Source: JADZAI01 sp964390465 (GTDB taxonomy: Bacteria; Pseudomonadota; Alphaproteobacteria; Micropepsales; Micropepsaceae). Taken from it: 64,000 bases of DNA. A program made the translations under genes and the position numbers. The notes beneath the pieces are model-generated. The model had not been told where the DNA came from and searched no databases. It saw nothing but the letters and a program-made list of their open reading frames with translations. Below, piece after piece: positions 16,617-25,595 of this stretch. How positions within the stretch are numbered: position 1 is the first letter of the stretch; each line of letters opens with the position of its first letter. The DNA lies in the NCBI GenBank assembly GCA_964390465.1, contig CAYMIJ010000007.1, positions 1 to 64,000 on the forward strand. The letters are read 5' to 3'.

Positions 16617-18293
16617 TCAGGACAGACCTTCGATCTCACCGTCCGCGTTCAGCCTCATGCCATTAGCGGCGGGTACGCGCGGCAGGCCGGGCATGGTCAT
16701 CACCTCGCCGCATATAGCAACGACAAAGCCAGCACCCGCTGACAGCCGCACTTCGCGCACCGGCAGCGTGAAGCCTTCAGGCGCGCCAAGCAGGCTTTCA
16801 TCAGCAGAAAACGAATAAGGTGTCTTGGCCATGCAGACCGGCAGATGCCCGAAGCCGCTCGCCTGAAAACGCTCCAGCTCGCGCTTTGCTTTTGGCGTGA
16901 GGCTCACCCCCGCCGCACGATAAATGCGGCGCGCCACCGTTTCGATTTTTTCAAGCAGAGGCAGGCCATCGTCATAGAGCGTGCGGAATGCGCTCGGTTC
17001 ACCGCCTTCAACAAGCGCCGCCACATGATGCGCGAGTTCTTCAGCGCCTTTGCCGCCTTCAGCCCAGTGACGGCACAGAATGGCGCGGGCACCGAAGCGT
17101 TCCGCACAGACCTGTTCCAGCAGCGCATGTTCTGCCGCCGTGTCGCTGTCAAAGGCGTTGATGGCGACCGCCACCTTCAACCCGAAGGCACGCAGGTTTT
17201 CCACATGCCGTCCGAGATTGACGAGGCCCTTTTCCAGCGCCGCCAGATTTTCTGAAGCCAGCGCATCCTTGGCCACACCGCCCTGCATCTTCAGCGCACG
17301 CACGGTGGCAACCACAACGGCAGCATCCGGCGCGAGCCCCGCCGCGCGGCACTTGATGTCGAGGAACTTCTCCGCACCGAGGTCTGCACCGAAGCCTGCT
17401 TCCGTCACCACATAATCGCCGAGCCTGAGCGCGGCTTCCGTGGCGATCACCGAATTGCAGCCATGGGCGATATTGGCGAACGGCCCGCCGTGGATCAGCG
17501 CGGGCGAGCCGTCGATGGTCTGCACCAGATTGGGCCGCGCCGCGTCTTTCAGAAGAACGGCCATCGCGCCCGCCGCATTCAGATCGCCAGCAGTCACGAC
17601 GGACCCATCGCGTTTGCGGGCGACAATGATGCGGGCCAGCCGCGCTTCCAGATCATTCAGGTCGCATGACAGGCACAAGATCGCCATCACTTCCGAGGCG
17701 ACCGTGATGTCGAAACCTGTTTCGCGCGGCAGACCATTTGCGCCCTCGCCAAGGTTCAGCATCACCTGACGCAAGGCGCGGTCGTTCATGTCGAGTACCC
17801 GCCGCCATGTAATGGTGCGCAGGTCGATGTCCAGCGCATTACCCCAATAGACGTGGTTATCCACCATCGCGGCGAGCAGATTGTGCGCAGAGGTGATGGC
17901 GTGGAAGTCGCCGGTGAAATGCAGATTGATCGGTTCCATGGGCAGAACCTGTGCATAGCCGCCGCCCGTCGCGCCGCCTTTACGCCCGAACACCGGGCCG
18001 AGCGAAGGTTCGCGCAGGGCGATCACAGTGCGTTTGCCGATCCGGTTCAGTGCATCGCCAAGGCCGATGGTGGTGGTGGTTTTGCCTTCACCCGCCGGTG
18101 TGGGGTTGATGGCCGTCACCAGAACCAGACGTCCTCGCGGGCGTGATGCAAGCTCGCCGAGGAATGCCTGATCGAGCTTGGCGATGTACTTGCCGTAGGG
18201 GTCCAGGGCCTCGGCGGGGATACCTGCTTTGGCGGCAATCTCGCTGATCGGCTTCATTTCGGCCGCACGGGCGATTTTCAGATCAATGCTCAT
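16617..18293 (-). CDS. fhs: formate-tetrahydrofolate ligase
   Basis: ATP-dependent ligase that makes 10-formyltetrahydrofolate from formate, feeding one-carbon metabolism. The protein is 558 residues from the ATG at 18293, at MSIDLKIARAAEMKPI; the longer frame adds an Arg-rich stretch and is unlikely. The ATP-binding loop TPAGEGKTTTTIGLGDAL, the GRKGGATGGGYAQV segment and FTGDFHAIT are all characteristic of Fhs. Length matches the family. It stands alone and is convergent with the thiolase gene. Confidence 0.96.
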   Translation of the reverse strand: MSIDLKIARAAEMKPISEIAAKAGIPAEALDPYGKYIAKLDQAFLGELASRPRGRLVLVTAINPTPAGEGKTTTTIGLGDALNRIGKRTVIALREPSLGPVFGRKGGATGGGYAQVLPMEPINLHFTGDFHAITSAHNLLAAMVDNHVYWGNALDIDLRTITWRRVLDMNDRALRQVMLNLGEGANGLPRETGFDITVASEVMAILCLSCDLNDLEARLARIIVARKRDGSVVTAGDLNAAGAMAVLLKDAARPNLVQTIDGSPALIHGGPFANIAHGCNSVIATEAALRLGDYVVTEAGFGADLGAEKFLDIKCRAAGLAPDAAVVVATVRALKMQGGVAKDALASENLAALEKGLVNLGRHVENLRAFGLKVAVAINAFDSDTAAEHALLEQVCAERFGARAILCRHWAEGGKGAEELAHHVAALVEGGEPSAFRTLYDDGLPLLEKIETVARRIYRAAGVSLTPKAKRELERFQASGFGHLPVCMAKTPYSFSADESLLGAPEGFTLPVREVRLSAGAGFVVAICGEVMTMPGLPRVPAANGMRLNADGEIEGLS

Positions 18294-18362
18294 GCGTTCC
18301 GCCGGACTCTTGGAATGTCGGCCCTGCCTAACGCGCCGGGGCCACGCGGCCAAGGGGGCATG

Positions 18363-19097
18363 TCAGGGTCTTTTTGCAGCCCGGGTTTCGTCAAGCTGCG
18401 AGATGATCATGATCTTCTGCCACACCTTGCGGCCAAGATTGGAGGCGAGGTCTTCCACGTCATTGACGCCCGAGATCACCTGCTCATCCTCGCTGGCACT
18501 GGCATAAAGGGCAGCCAGCTTCGCGGTCAGCGCGAGCATTTCGGCGCAATATTCCAGATAACGCGCCAGCTCGAACTCGCTCATGTGCCGCTGTGGCGAC
18601 GATGCTGTTGGTGTCATGGACGCAAGGATGGCGGTTGGGTCTTTGGTCAGCTGGTGCATGTCGATGACATGGGCGAAGGACCGCAGCCGATACAGCGCCT
18701 TCAGCGTTTGCCCACGCTTCAACCGCACCTCGGCAGTCAATAGAAACCAGACGGCAGCGCCCGCCAGAAGAACCAGATTCACTGATGCATCCAGCCCCTG
18801 GGCCAGGCTCGTTGGATCCGCCCGCGTGATGATCTGTCGCCAGTCGATTTCGCCCAACACGAGAAACAGCAGCATGACGCCGATGGCCGCCACCGCCATG
18901 GCAAGCCCGCGCAAACCCCAGAGCGGCCGCTTCATCTGCGCGACGGCCCGGGCTGTAGCACGGCCTGTCATCACGAGATCGCTGCATACCTCAGCGAGGT
19001 GAGCTTCCGGGAAGCGCTCGGCAATGCGCGCACGCAGGCGCTCCAGCGTTGCGACGATGGCCGAGGAATCCAGGTCGTGAGGGGTTGGCGCGCTCAT
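18363..19097 (-). CDS. hypothetical membrane protein with two transmembrane helices
   Basis: A 244-residue protein counted from the ATG at 19097, which has AAAAGG upstream. It has a soluble, basic N-terminal part, two hydrophobic segments (about residues 68-90 and 112-132) and a long C-terminal helical part with SEFELARYLEYCAEML. No family was recognised. It ends 70 bases before fhs, so the two could be cotranscribed. Function unknown. Confidence 0.75.
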   Translation of the reverse strand: MSAPTPHDLDSSAIVATLERLRARIAERFPEAHLAEVCSDLVMTGRATARAVAQMKRPLWGLRGLAMAVAAIGVMLLFLVLGEIDWRQIITRADPTSLAQGLDASVNLVLLAGAAVWFLLTAEVRLKRGQTLKALYRLRSFAHVIDMHQLTKDPTAILASMTPTASSPQRHMSEFELARYLEYCAEMLALTAKLAALYASASEDEQVISGVNDVEDLASNLGRKVWQKIMIISQLDETRAAKRP

Positions 19098-19213
19098 TGG
19101 CAGCCTTTTAGAGGCCGGCACGCCTTGTCGCCAGCGGAAGCTCTTTCATCTTGCACCATGGAGGGTGATCGCTAGGCTCGCGCCCTGATTTCAGCATTTT
19201 CAAGGATGATCCA

Positions 19214-21169
19214 GTGTCCCTGCCCCGCCTTTCAATTGACGGCCCCTGGTTTCGCGAACCTTCCGGGCGGCGTGTTCTGCTGCGCGGGGTCAATCTGGGC
19301 GGTGACGTGAAGGTGCCATTCACACCGGACCAGCGCACACACCGCGCCACGGATTTTTCTGACCATCGTGAGGTCAGCTTTATCGGGCGGCCATTTCCAC
19401 TGGCCGAGGCGGACGTGCATTTCAGGCGTTTGAAGCATTGGGGCTTCAACTGCCTGCGCCTGCTCACCACATGGGAAGCGGTCGAGCATGGCGGACCGGG
19501 CGTCTATGACGCGGCCTATCTCGATTACCTCGCTGAGGTGACGCGCCGGGCAGCCGATTACGGCATGTATGTTTTCATCGACTTCCATCAGGATGTGTGG
19601 AGCCGCATGTCAGGCGGCGACGGCGCGCCGGGCTGGACCTTCGAGGCGGTGGGCCTGGACTTCACGAAGTTCCATGCGGCGGGTGCGGCGCATGTGATGC
19701 AGCACAAATATGATTTTGCGAAAGGCGGACGGCAGGATGGCTATCCGCAGATGACCTGGTCGCAGAATTACCGTTACCCGGCCAATGCCATCATGTGGAC
19801 GTTGTTCTTTGCAGGCGCGGCCTTCGCCCCGGATTTCATGATCGAAGGCGTGAACGTCCAGCATTGGCTTCAGGGTAAATATCTCGGTGCGATGCACCAG
19901 ATCGCTTTGCGCGTGAAGGACATGGACCATGTGCTTGGCTTCGACACGCTGAACGAGCCGGGACATGGCTGGATCGGCCATGCGCTATCCCATCAGCATA
20001 CAGAAAAAACGCCCGAACATTCTGATCCCGTCTCGCCTGGCCCGGCCTGGTCGCCGCTCGATGGACTGATGGTTGCGCAGGGCAAGATGCGCGAGATTCC
20101 GCAAGTCGCCTTCGATCCCGCCGCCATGAGCATGCGAGTGGTGCGCACCGATCGCGTCAATGAAGCCGGTGTATCCATCTGGCTGCCCGGTGCACGCGAC
20201 CCCTTCGCGGCCGCATACGAAAACGGCCTGAAGGAAGACTACTTCACCCATGTGAATGGTCGCCGCGCTGATCTCGACAGCGACTTCATGGGCCCGTTCT
20301 TCCATCGCGTGACAGAGACGATCCGCGCGATCCGCCCCGATTGGCTGGTCTTTGCCGAGCTTGACCCATTCAAGATCTTTCAGGGCGCGCATTTCCCCGA
20401 AGGCACACCGCCCGGCATGGTCAATGCCTCGCACTGGTACGACATCATCACGCTGTCCACCAAGACCTTCATGTTTCCGGTCGCCTTCAATCCCTATAAC
20501 GGCAAGACGATGGAAGGCGCGGACGCCATCCGCAATCACTATGTGCATCAGCTTGGCCGCATCAAGAGGATGGGCGATGCGCTGCCCAATGGTGGTGCAC
20601 CGACGCTGATCGGCGAATGCGGCATTCCTTACGATCTCGATCATGGTGCGGCCTACAAGGCGTTTGCGGCGGGCGATCATTCACAGGCGCCATGGGAAAA
20701 GCACACCATGGCCCTGAGGCTGATGTATGATGCGATGGACGAATTGCTGCTGCATTCAACGCAGTGGAATTACACGGCATCCAATCGCAATGATCTGGCC
20801 ATTGGCGATGGCTGGAATCAGGAAGACCTGTCGATCTATTCCGTCGATCAGGACGTGAACCCGAATGACCCTGATTCAGGCGGCCGCGCGGTGGCCGGTT
20901 TCGCGCGGCCCTACGTGCGGGTGTGGGCGGGCGATCCGGTGACGCAGTCCTTCGACAGTGAGACGGGCGCGTTCCGGGCAGAACTGACGGCGGCAGCCGA
21001 TATGGGCGACATCGAGATCTATGCGCCGCGCCGTGTCTATCCCGGTGGGCCGAAGATAGTTCTGGAAGGCAAGGCCATCGCCCGGTGGGATGATACCGCG
21101 CAGCTCGTGCGCATCAGCCCACAAGCCGCCGGGGCGCTCAGCCTTCACCTATCCCCGCGAACGGCCTGA
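19214..21169 (+). CDS. glycoside hydrolase family 5, endoglycoceramidase-like
   Basis: A 651-residue GH5 TIM-barrel enzyme. RGVNLGGDVKVPF near the start is typical, as are the acid/base Glu in DTLNEPGHG (E248) and the nucleophile Glu in LIGECGIPYD (E468). The long insert between them and a C-terminal beta-sandwich (from about residue 560) recall endoglycoceramidase-like GH5 proteins. The start is GTG; the ATG 8 bases upstream is out of frame. No signal peptide is visible, so the enzyme may be cytoplasmic and act on imported glycolipid or glycoside. The substrate cannot be read from the sequence. Confidence 0.87.
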   Translation: MSLPRLSIDGPWFREPSGRRVLLRGVNLGGDVKVPFTPDQRTHRATDFSDHREVSFIGRPFPLAEADVHFRRLKHWGFNCLRLLTTWEAVEHGGPGVYDAAYLDYLAEVTRRAADYGMYVFIDFHQDVWSRMSGGDGAPGWTFEAVGLDFTKFHAAGAAHVMQHKYDFAKGGRQDGYPQMTWSQNYRYPANAIMWTLFFAGAAFAPDFMIEGVNVQHWLQGKYLGAMHQIALRVKDMDHVLGFDTLNEPGHGWIGHALSHQHTEKTPEHSDPVSPGPAWSPLDGLMVAQGKMREIPQVAFDPAAMSMRVVRTDRVNEAGVSIWLPGARDPFAAAYENGLKEDYFTHVNGRRADLDSDFMGPFFHRVTETIRAIRPDWLVFAELDPFKIFQGAHFPEGTPPGMVNASHWYDIITLSTKTFMFPVAFNPYNGKTMEGADAIRNHYVHQLGRIKRMGDALPNGGAPTLIGECGIPYDLDHGAAYKAFAAGDHSQAPWEKHTMALRLMYDAMDELLLHSTQWNYTASNRNDLAIGDGWNQEDLSIYSVDQDVNPNDPDSGGRAVAGFARPYVRVWAGDPVTQSFDSETGAFRAELTAAADMGDIEIYAPRRVYPGGPKIVLEGKAIARWDDTAQLVRISPQAAGALSLHLSPRTA

Positions 21170-21240
21170 CTACCTTGCGAAAACCTGTGCCGGCTTGCTA
21201 TCGAGGTTGAAGCGCCGGACTCACACGGCGGCGGGGGAAT

Positions 21241-21522
21241 ATGGTCAAGGTCTTTTTTGCACTCGGGTTCGGCGTTGCCATCGTCGCGTGGTTGCTGGGG
21301 CTGTTCGCTGCATTGTCCATGCTCCAGTTCCGCAAGCCCGAGGTTCCAAAAAGCTGGTTTCTATGGAACGGCTATGCCTTCTTCACCGGCAGAAACTTCA
21401 CCCCCAGCGCCGAAGCACCGCGCCGCCTTTTCGTTCTGTGCGCTGCCGCCTTTTTCATCGCTGTGCTGACCATCATCGCCTTTGGCCTTGTGGGCTGGGA
21501 AAGCCCGCCACCGCCCGCCTGA
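21241..21522 (+). CDS. small membrane protein of unknown function
   Basis: A 93-residue protein with two hydrophobic helices (about residues 4-28 and 61-85) joined by a basic loop containing PKSWFLWNGYAFFTGRNF. It ends in a Pro-rich tail. GGGGGAAT lies directly before the ATG as ribosome-binding site. It is 71 bases downstream of the GH5 gene in the same direction. No family was recognised. Confidence 0.7.
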   Translation: MVKVFFALGFGVAIVAWLLGLFAALSMLQFRKPEVPKSWFLWNGYAFFTGRNFTPSAEAPRRLFVLCAAAFFIAVLTIIAFGLVGWESPPPPA

Positions 21523-21576
21523 TACCTGACCTCTCTACGCGCGTCATTGAGGCGGGCCCCTGCCCCAAGATTTTAC

Positions 21577-21606
21577 TTGCTTTCACAATATGGACGGCGC
21601 ATATAT
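21577..21606 (+). promoter_or_regulatory. possible sigma-70-type promoter of the oxygenase gene
   Basis: TTGCTT and ATATAT are spaced 18 bases apart in the 114-base gap before the carotenoid oxygenase gene. It is the only AT-rich stretch there. This is a pattern match only. Confidence 0.35.
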
Positions 21607-21636
21607 TTTGATGTGAGATGATCCTGGGAGGGCCGG

Positions 21637-22989
21637 ATGACACTGGACATGGAAAAACCGGCGGGGAAAACGCCATTCCACATGCGCGGAAACTTTGCGC
21701 CGGTTGTCGATGAAGCAACGCTGACCACGCTGGAAGTTGTGGGCCATGTGCCTGACGGACTTGAAGGCGTCTATCTGCGCAACGGCCCCAACCCGCCGCC
21801 CGGTGTCGTGCCCGGCCACTGGTTTATGGGCGACGGCATGCTGCATGGCATCAGGCTCGGTGGCGGCAAGGCGCATTGGTATCGCAATCGCTGGGTGCAG
21901 ACCAAATCACTGAAAGGCGAGAAGGCGATGCGGGCCGATTTCTCGCGCGACTACACAGTCGGTGCTTCCAACACCCATGTCGTCGGCCATAACGGGAATA
22001 TCTACGCGCTCGTGGAATCGAGCCTGCCCATGCGGGTGTCGCCAGAACTTGAAACACTGGGCGTTGAGAACTTTGGCGGCAAACTGGACTTTGCCTTCAC
22101 CGCACATCCCAAAATCTGCCCCGTGACGGGCGAGATGCACGCTTTCGGTTATGGCTACGCGCCGCCTTACCTCGTCTATCATCGTATCAGCGCGACGGGC
22201 GAATACATCCAGCGCGAGGAAATCGCTGTCACCGGCCCCACCATGATCCATGATTTCGCGATCACCCGGAACCATCTCATCTTCATGGACCTGCCAGTCG
22301 CTTTCGATATCGAGATCGCGATGAAGGGCGGCATGCCCTATGCCTTTTCGGATTCCTATCCGGCGCGGCTTGGCATTCTGAAACGCGGCGCCCCAGCATC
22401 TGAGACACGCTGGGTTTCGGTGAAGCCCTGCTATGTGTTTCACCCGGCCAATGCCTATGAGGAAGAGGACGGCACCATCGTTCTGGATGTCGCCCGTTAC
22501 AATGAACTGTGGCGGCGCGGTTCGCCCAAGAACTTCGATCCGGCCTTCATGCATCGCTGGCGCATTGCGCCGGGCGCCAGCGAGGCGAGCGAGGATCAGC
22601 GGGATGAGCGCGCCATCGAGTTTCCGCGCATTGACGAGCGGTTGAATGGCCTGCCCTATCGCTATGCCTATGCACCGATGGGTGAGAATGAAGGTCTTGC
22701 CGCAGCTGAGGAAAACTTCACGTCACTCGCCCGTTACGACATGAAAACGGGAACACGCAGTGTGCGCGCGTTCGCCAAGACCTCGTTGATGTCGGAATTT
22801 GTCCATACGCCCAAGCGCGCCGACTCACCTGAAGATGAGGGCTGGTTGATGGGTTTTGTCTATGACGGCACGCGCGGCGTCTCGGACTTTCTCATCCTCG
22901 ACGCTGCGACGCTGGAAACGCAGGCCTGCATCAAGCTGCCGCGACGTGTCCCGCAAGGGTTCCACGGCAGCTGGATCTCAGGAGCCTGA
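21637..22989 (+). CDS. carotenoid oxygenase family protein (RPE65/lignostilbene dioxygenase type)
   Basis: Non-haem iron dioxygenase of 450 residues that cleaves C=C bonds of carotenoids, apocarotenoids or stilbenes. The four iron-binding histidines can be placed at H157 (TAHPK), H205 (MIHDF), H269 (VFHPANAYEE) and H443 (GFHGSW, near the C-terminus). YLRNGPNPP near the N-terminus is a family hallmark. GGGAGGG precedes the ATG. Without carotenoid genes nearby, the substrate (apocarotenoid or lignin-derived stilbene) is open. Confidence 0.92.
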   Translation: MTLDMEKPAGKTPFHMRGNFAPVVDEATLTTLEVVGHVPDGLEGVYLRNGPNPPPGVVPGHWFMGDGMLHGIRLGGGKAHWYRNRWVQTKSLKGEKAMRADFSRDYTVGASNTHVVGHNGNIYALVESSLPMRVSPELETLGVENFGGKLDFAFTAHPKICPVTGEMHAFGYGYAPPYLVYHRISATGEYIQREEIAVTGPTMIHDFAITRNHLIFMDLPVAFDIEIAMKGGMPYAFSDSYPARLGILKRGAPASETRWVSVKPCYVFHPANAYEEEDGTIVLDVARYNELWRRGSPKNFDPAFMHRWRIAPGASEASEDQRDERAIEFPRIDERLNGLPYRYAYAPMGENEGLAAAEENFTSLARYDMKTGTRSVRAFAKTSLMSEFVHTPKRADSPEDEGWLMGFVYDGTRGVSDFLILDAATLETQACIKLPRRVPQGFHGSWISGA

Positions 22990-23031
22990 CGACAGCAGAG
23001 ACGCGAGCCACAGACCCAGCCAGCGGGCGCG

Positions 23032-23580
23032 TTATTTCACGCGCTCAACTGCAACGGATTTGTTCGCGCCTTCGCGGCTGAGATAATACGAGCCAAGCGA
23101 GCCCTGGCGGATCTTCACCTTCAGACCCGTCACATTGCGCGGCAAGCCGATATCGGCGCTTTCCTTCTGACGCCAGACCTGCCCGTTTTCGAGGACATAC
23201 ACCTCGTGCCCGGCATTGTTGCGCGCCACATCAGTGAGGGTCACCGTGATCTGCGTGATGACGCCGCCGCTTTCCTGCGTTTCGACCGCAGGGAGGTCAC
23301 GCCTGCCGAAATCCTCGGGCTTGGTCGCCTCACCGCTAGAGCCAAGGCTGCTGCCGCTGAACAGGTCGAGGCCAAAGAGCGACATCTGGTCTTCTTCCGT
23401 CGCTTCATTCAGCGATGAGCGCACCTTGGCCGCCGCCGCATCATAACAGGCGAGGCGCTGGCCTGAGTCTTTGATCGCCGAGCAGGCGTTCACATCCTCA
23501 AGCGTCTGGCGTACCTGGCCGGCCTCAGCCGCCCCCATGAACGCAATAAACGAACAGCTCAGAACAGCAATGCGGTTCAT
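23032..23580 (-). CDS. exported protein of unknown function
   Basis: A 182-residue protein starting at the ATG at 23580, with AGGGGAAAG upstream. Residues 1-20 form a signal peptide ending AEA. Two cysteines in NACSAIKDSGQRLACYD may form a disulfide. The second half (from about residue 105) looks like an all-beta domain, with EVYVLENGQVWRQKESADIG, and resembles the hypothetical proteins with an N-terminal ...RLACYD motif found in alphaproteobacteria. It is convergent with the oxygenase gene and divergent from the peptide-binding proteins. Confidence 0.75.
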   Translation of the reverse strand: MNRIAVLSCSFIAFMGAAEAGQVRQTLEDVNACSAIKDSGQRLACYDAAAAKVRSSLNEATEEDQMSLFGLDLFSGSSLGSSGEATKPEDFGRRDLPAVETQESGGVITQITVTLTDVARNNAGHEVYVLENGQVWRQKESADIGLPRNVTGLKVKIRQGSLGSYYLSREGANKSVAVERVK

Positions 23581-23734
23581 ATCTTTCCCCTGTGTCTTGG
23601 GTCGGTTGTGCCCTGCCACGCGCTCGTGGACAAGGCAGACCCGATTGCCCTAATGACTATAGCAAGACAAAAAATGCACTGCGACTGCGCCCGAAATAGG
23701 GCGCACTTCGGGCAGGCATACGGCAGGAGACTCC

Positions 23735-25495
23735 ATGCGCTTTCTGAAATCGTTTTTTGTTCTGTGGGCAGCCATCGCGCTCCATCTCGCTGCCGCCGCC
23801 GGGCCGGTTGTCCTTCAGCGCGGCAATGGCGCAGAGCCCAACACGCTCGACCCGCAAAAGGCTTCCGGCCAGTGGGAGAACAATATCATCGGCGACATGA
23901 TGATCGGCCTGACCACCGACAATGCCAAGGGTGAACCCATTCCCGGCATAGCCGAAAGCTGGACGGTTTCAGATGACGGCCTGGTGTGGACCTTCAAGCT
24001 GCGCGATGCGGTGTGGTCAGATGGCGTACCAGTGACGGCGGACGATTTCGTCTTCGCCTATCAGCGCATCAATGACCCAAAGACGCTGTCAGAATACAAG
24101 ACCGTCACCCACATCATCAAGAACGCCTATGAATATATGAAGGGCACCAAGGCCGCTTCCGATATTGGCGCGCGCGCGGTAGACGCCAAAACGCTGGAAC
24201 TGACGCTGACGCATCCGGCGCCTTATCTGCCCTATCTGCTGAGCCACTACGCCATGTACCCGGTGCCCAAGCATGCCGTTGAGAAGTACGGCGACGCCTG
24301 GAGCAAAACCGGCAATTATGTTTCGAATGGCGCATACATGCTGAGCGAATGGAAGCCCAACGAATATGTGAAGGTAGTGAAAAACCCGAAATTCTGGGAC
24401 GCGGCCAATGTGAAGATCGACGAGATCTTCTACTATTCGCAGGAAGATCTCATTGCCACCACCAAGCGCTTTCGTGCGGGCGAGACAGACCTTTCGATGG
24501 GCACGCCTTCGCAGCTGATCCCTGAACTCAAGCGCGCCATGCCCGACAAGCTGCGCATCGCCCCTTACCTTACGTCCTGGTATGTCGTTTTCAACCTCAC
24601 CCGCGACCGCTGGAAAGATCAGCGCATCCGCGAGGCGCTGGGCCTTGCCATCGACCGCGAGACCATTGCCAACACGATCATGGCCGCCGGGGAACTGCCT
24701 GCCTATGCCTTGGTGCCGCCCGGTATTCCCAATTACCCCCATGATGCCAAGGTGAATTATGCCGCCATGCCGTTGGCTGAACGACAGGCCAAGGCGCGCG
24801 CTTTGCTGGCCGAGGCTGGGTTTGGCCCGGATAATCCGCTGAGCTTCGAGTTTCTGCATCCGCAGTCAACCGATGCCAAACGCATCGCCAGCACACTGCA
24901 AAGCATGTGGGCGGCCATCGGTGTGAAGATGACCCCGGCGGGCACGGAAACCAAAACCGTCTACAATAATCTGCGCGCCCAGAACTTCGATGTCGCCTGG
25001 GCCGGGTGGGCCGCCGACTTCCCCGATGCGTCATCCTATCTCTATCTCGCCAAGACGGCATCGGAGGAGATGAACTATTCCAAATGGTCAGATGCGGCTT
25101 ACGACCAGCTGAACATTGATGCCGACAATGAGCGCGATGCCGTCAAGCGCGGCGAGATGATGAACCGTGCCGAGCAGATGCTGCTCGATACATCAGTCAT
25201 GGTGCCTGTCTATTTCGCTGTCTCGCGCAATCTGGTCGAGACCTATGTCAGCGGCTGGGAAAATGCGCTGAACAATCAGCACCGCAGCCGCTGGCTGAAT
25301 GTGGATATGGACGCCAAGGCCAAGTCCCGCGCGGCGGGGCCAGCCGATGCCGCGGGTAATGAAGGCGGACGGCAGTCGATCGACGCTGGTGAAGCGGCTG
25401 AGGCGGCAAAGGGTGGCTTGCCACTATGGCTGATTATTCTGGGTGCCGTTGCAGCGCTTGGAGTGATCACGCTCGTGGTGCGGCGCAAAAAATAA
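23735..25495 (+). CDS. oligopeptide ABC transporter substrate-binding protein with C-terminal membrane anchor
   Basis: Solute-binding protein family 5 (OppA/DppA-like), 586 residues. It has a signal peptide (about 1-23) followed by RGNGAEPNTLDPQKASG, the family signature. Mid-protein motifs include DQRIREALGLAIDRETIA. Unusually it ends with a Glu/Ala-rich linker and a transmembrane helix GLPLWLIILGAVAALGVITL followed by RRKK, so it is probably tethered at the membrane. It is the first of three consecutive paralogues (also 25596 and 27189); no permease or ATPase gene is nearby. GCAGGAGA is the ribosome-binding site. Confidence 0.92.
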   Translation: MRFLKSFFVLWAAIALHLAAAAGPVVLQRGNGAEPNTLDPQKASGQWENNIIGDMMIGLTTDNAKGEPIPGIAESWTVSDDGLVWTFKLRDAVWSDGVPVTADDFVFAYQRINDPKTLSEYKTVTHIIKNAYEYMKGTKAASDIGARAVDAKTLELTLTHPAPYLPYLLSHYAMYPVPKHAVEKYGDAWSKTGNYVSNGAYMLSEWKPNEYVKVVKNPKFWDAANVKIDEIFYYSQEDLIATTKRFRAGETDLSMGTPSQLIPELKRAMPDKLRIAPYLTSWYVVFNLTRDRWKDQRIREALGLAIDRETIANTIMAAGELPAYALVPPGIPNYPHDAKVNYAAMPLAERQAKARALLAEAGFGPDNPLSFEFLHPQSTDAKRIASTLQSMWAAIGVKMTPAGTETKTVYNNLRAQNFDVAWAGWAADFPDASSYLYLAKTASEEMNYSKWSDAAYDQLNIDADNERDAVKRGEMMNRAEQMLLDTSVMVPVYFAVSRNLVETYVSGWENALNNQHRSRWLNVDMDAKAKSRAAGPADAAGNEGGRQSIDAGEAAEAAKGGLPLWLIILGAVAALGVITLVVRRKK

Positions 25496-25595
25496 CAGCG
25501 CATGAATACGCCCTGACATTGCCGCGAGGCCCGTGCATTCGCGCGGGTCTGTGCTACAAATCTGTCAAACACTCTATCGGGTTAAGGAGACTATC

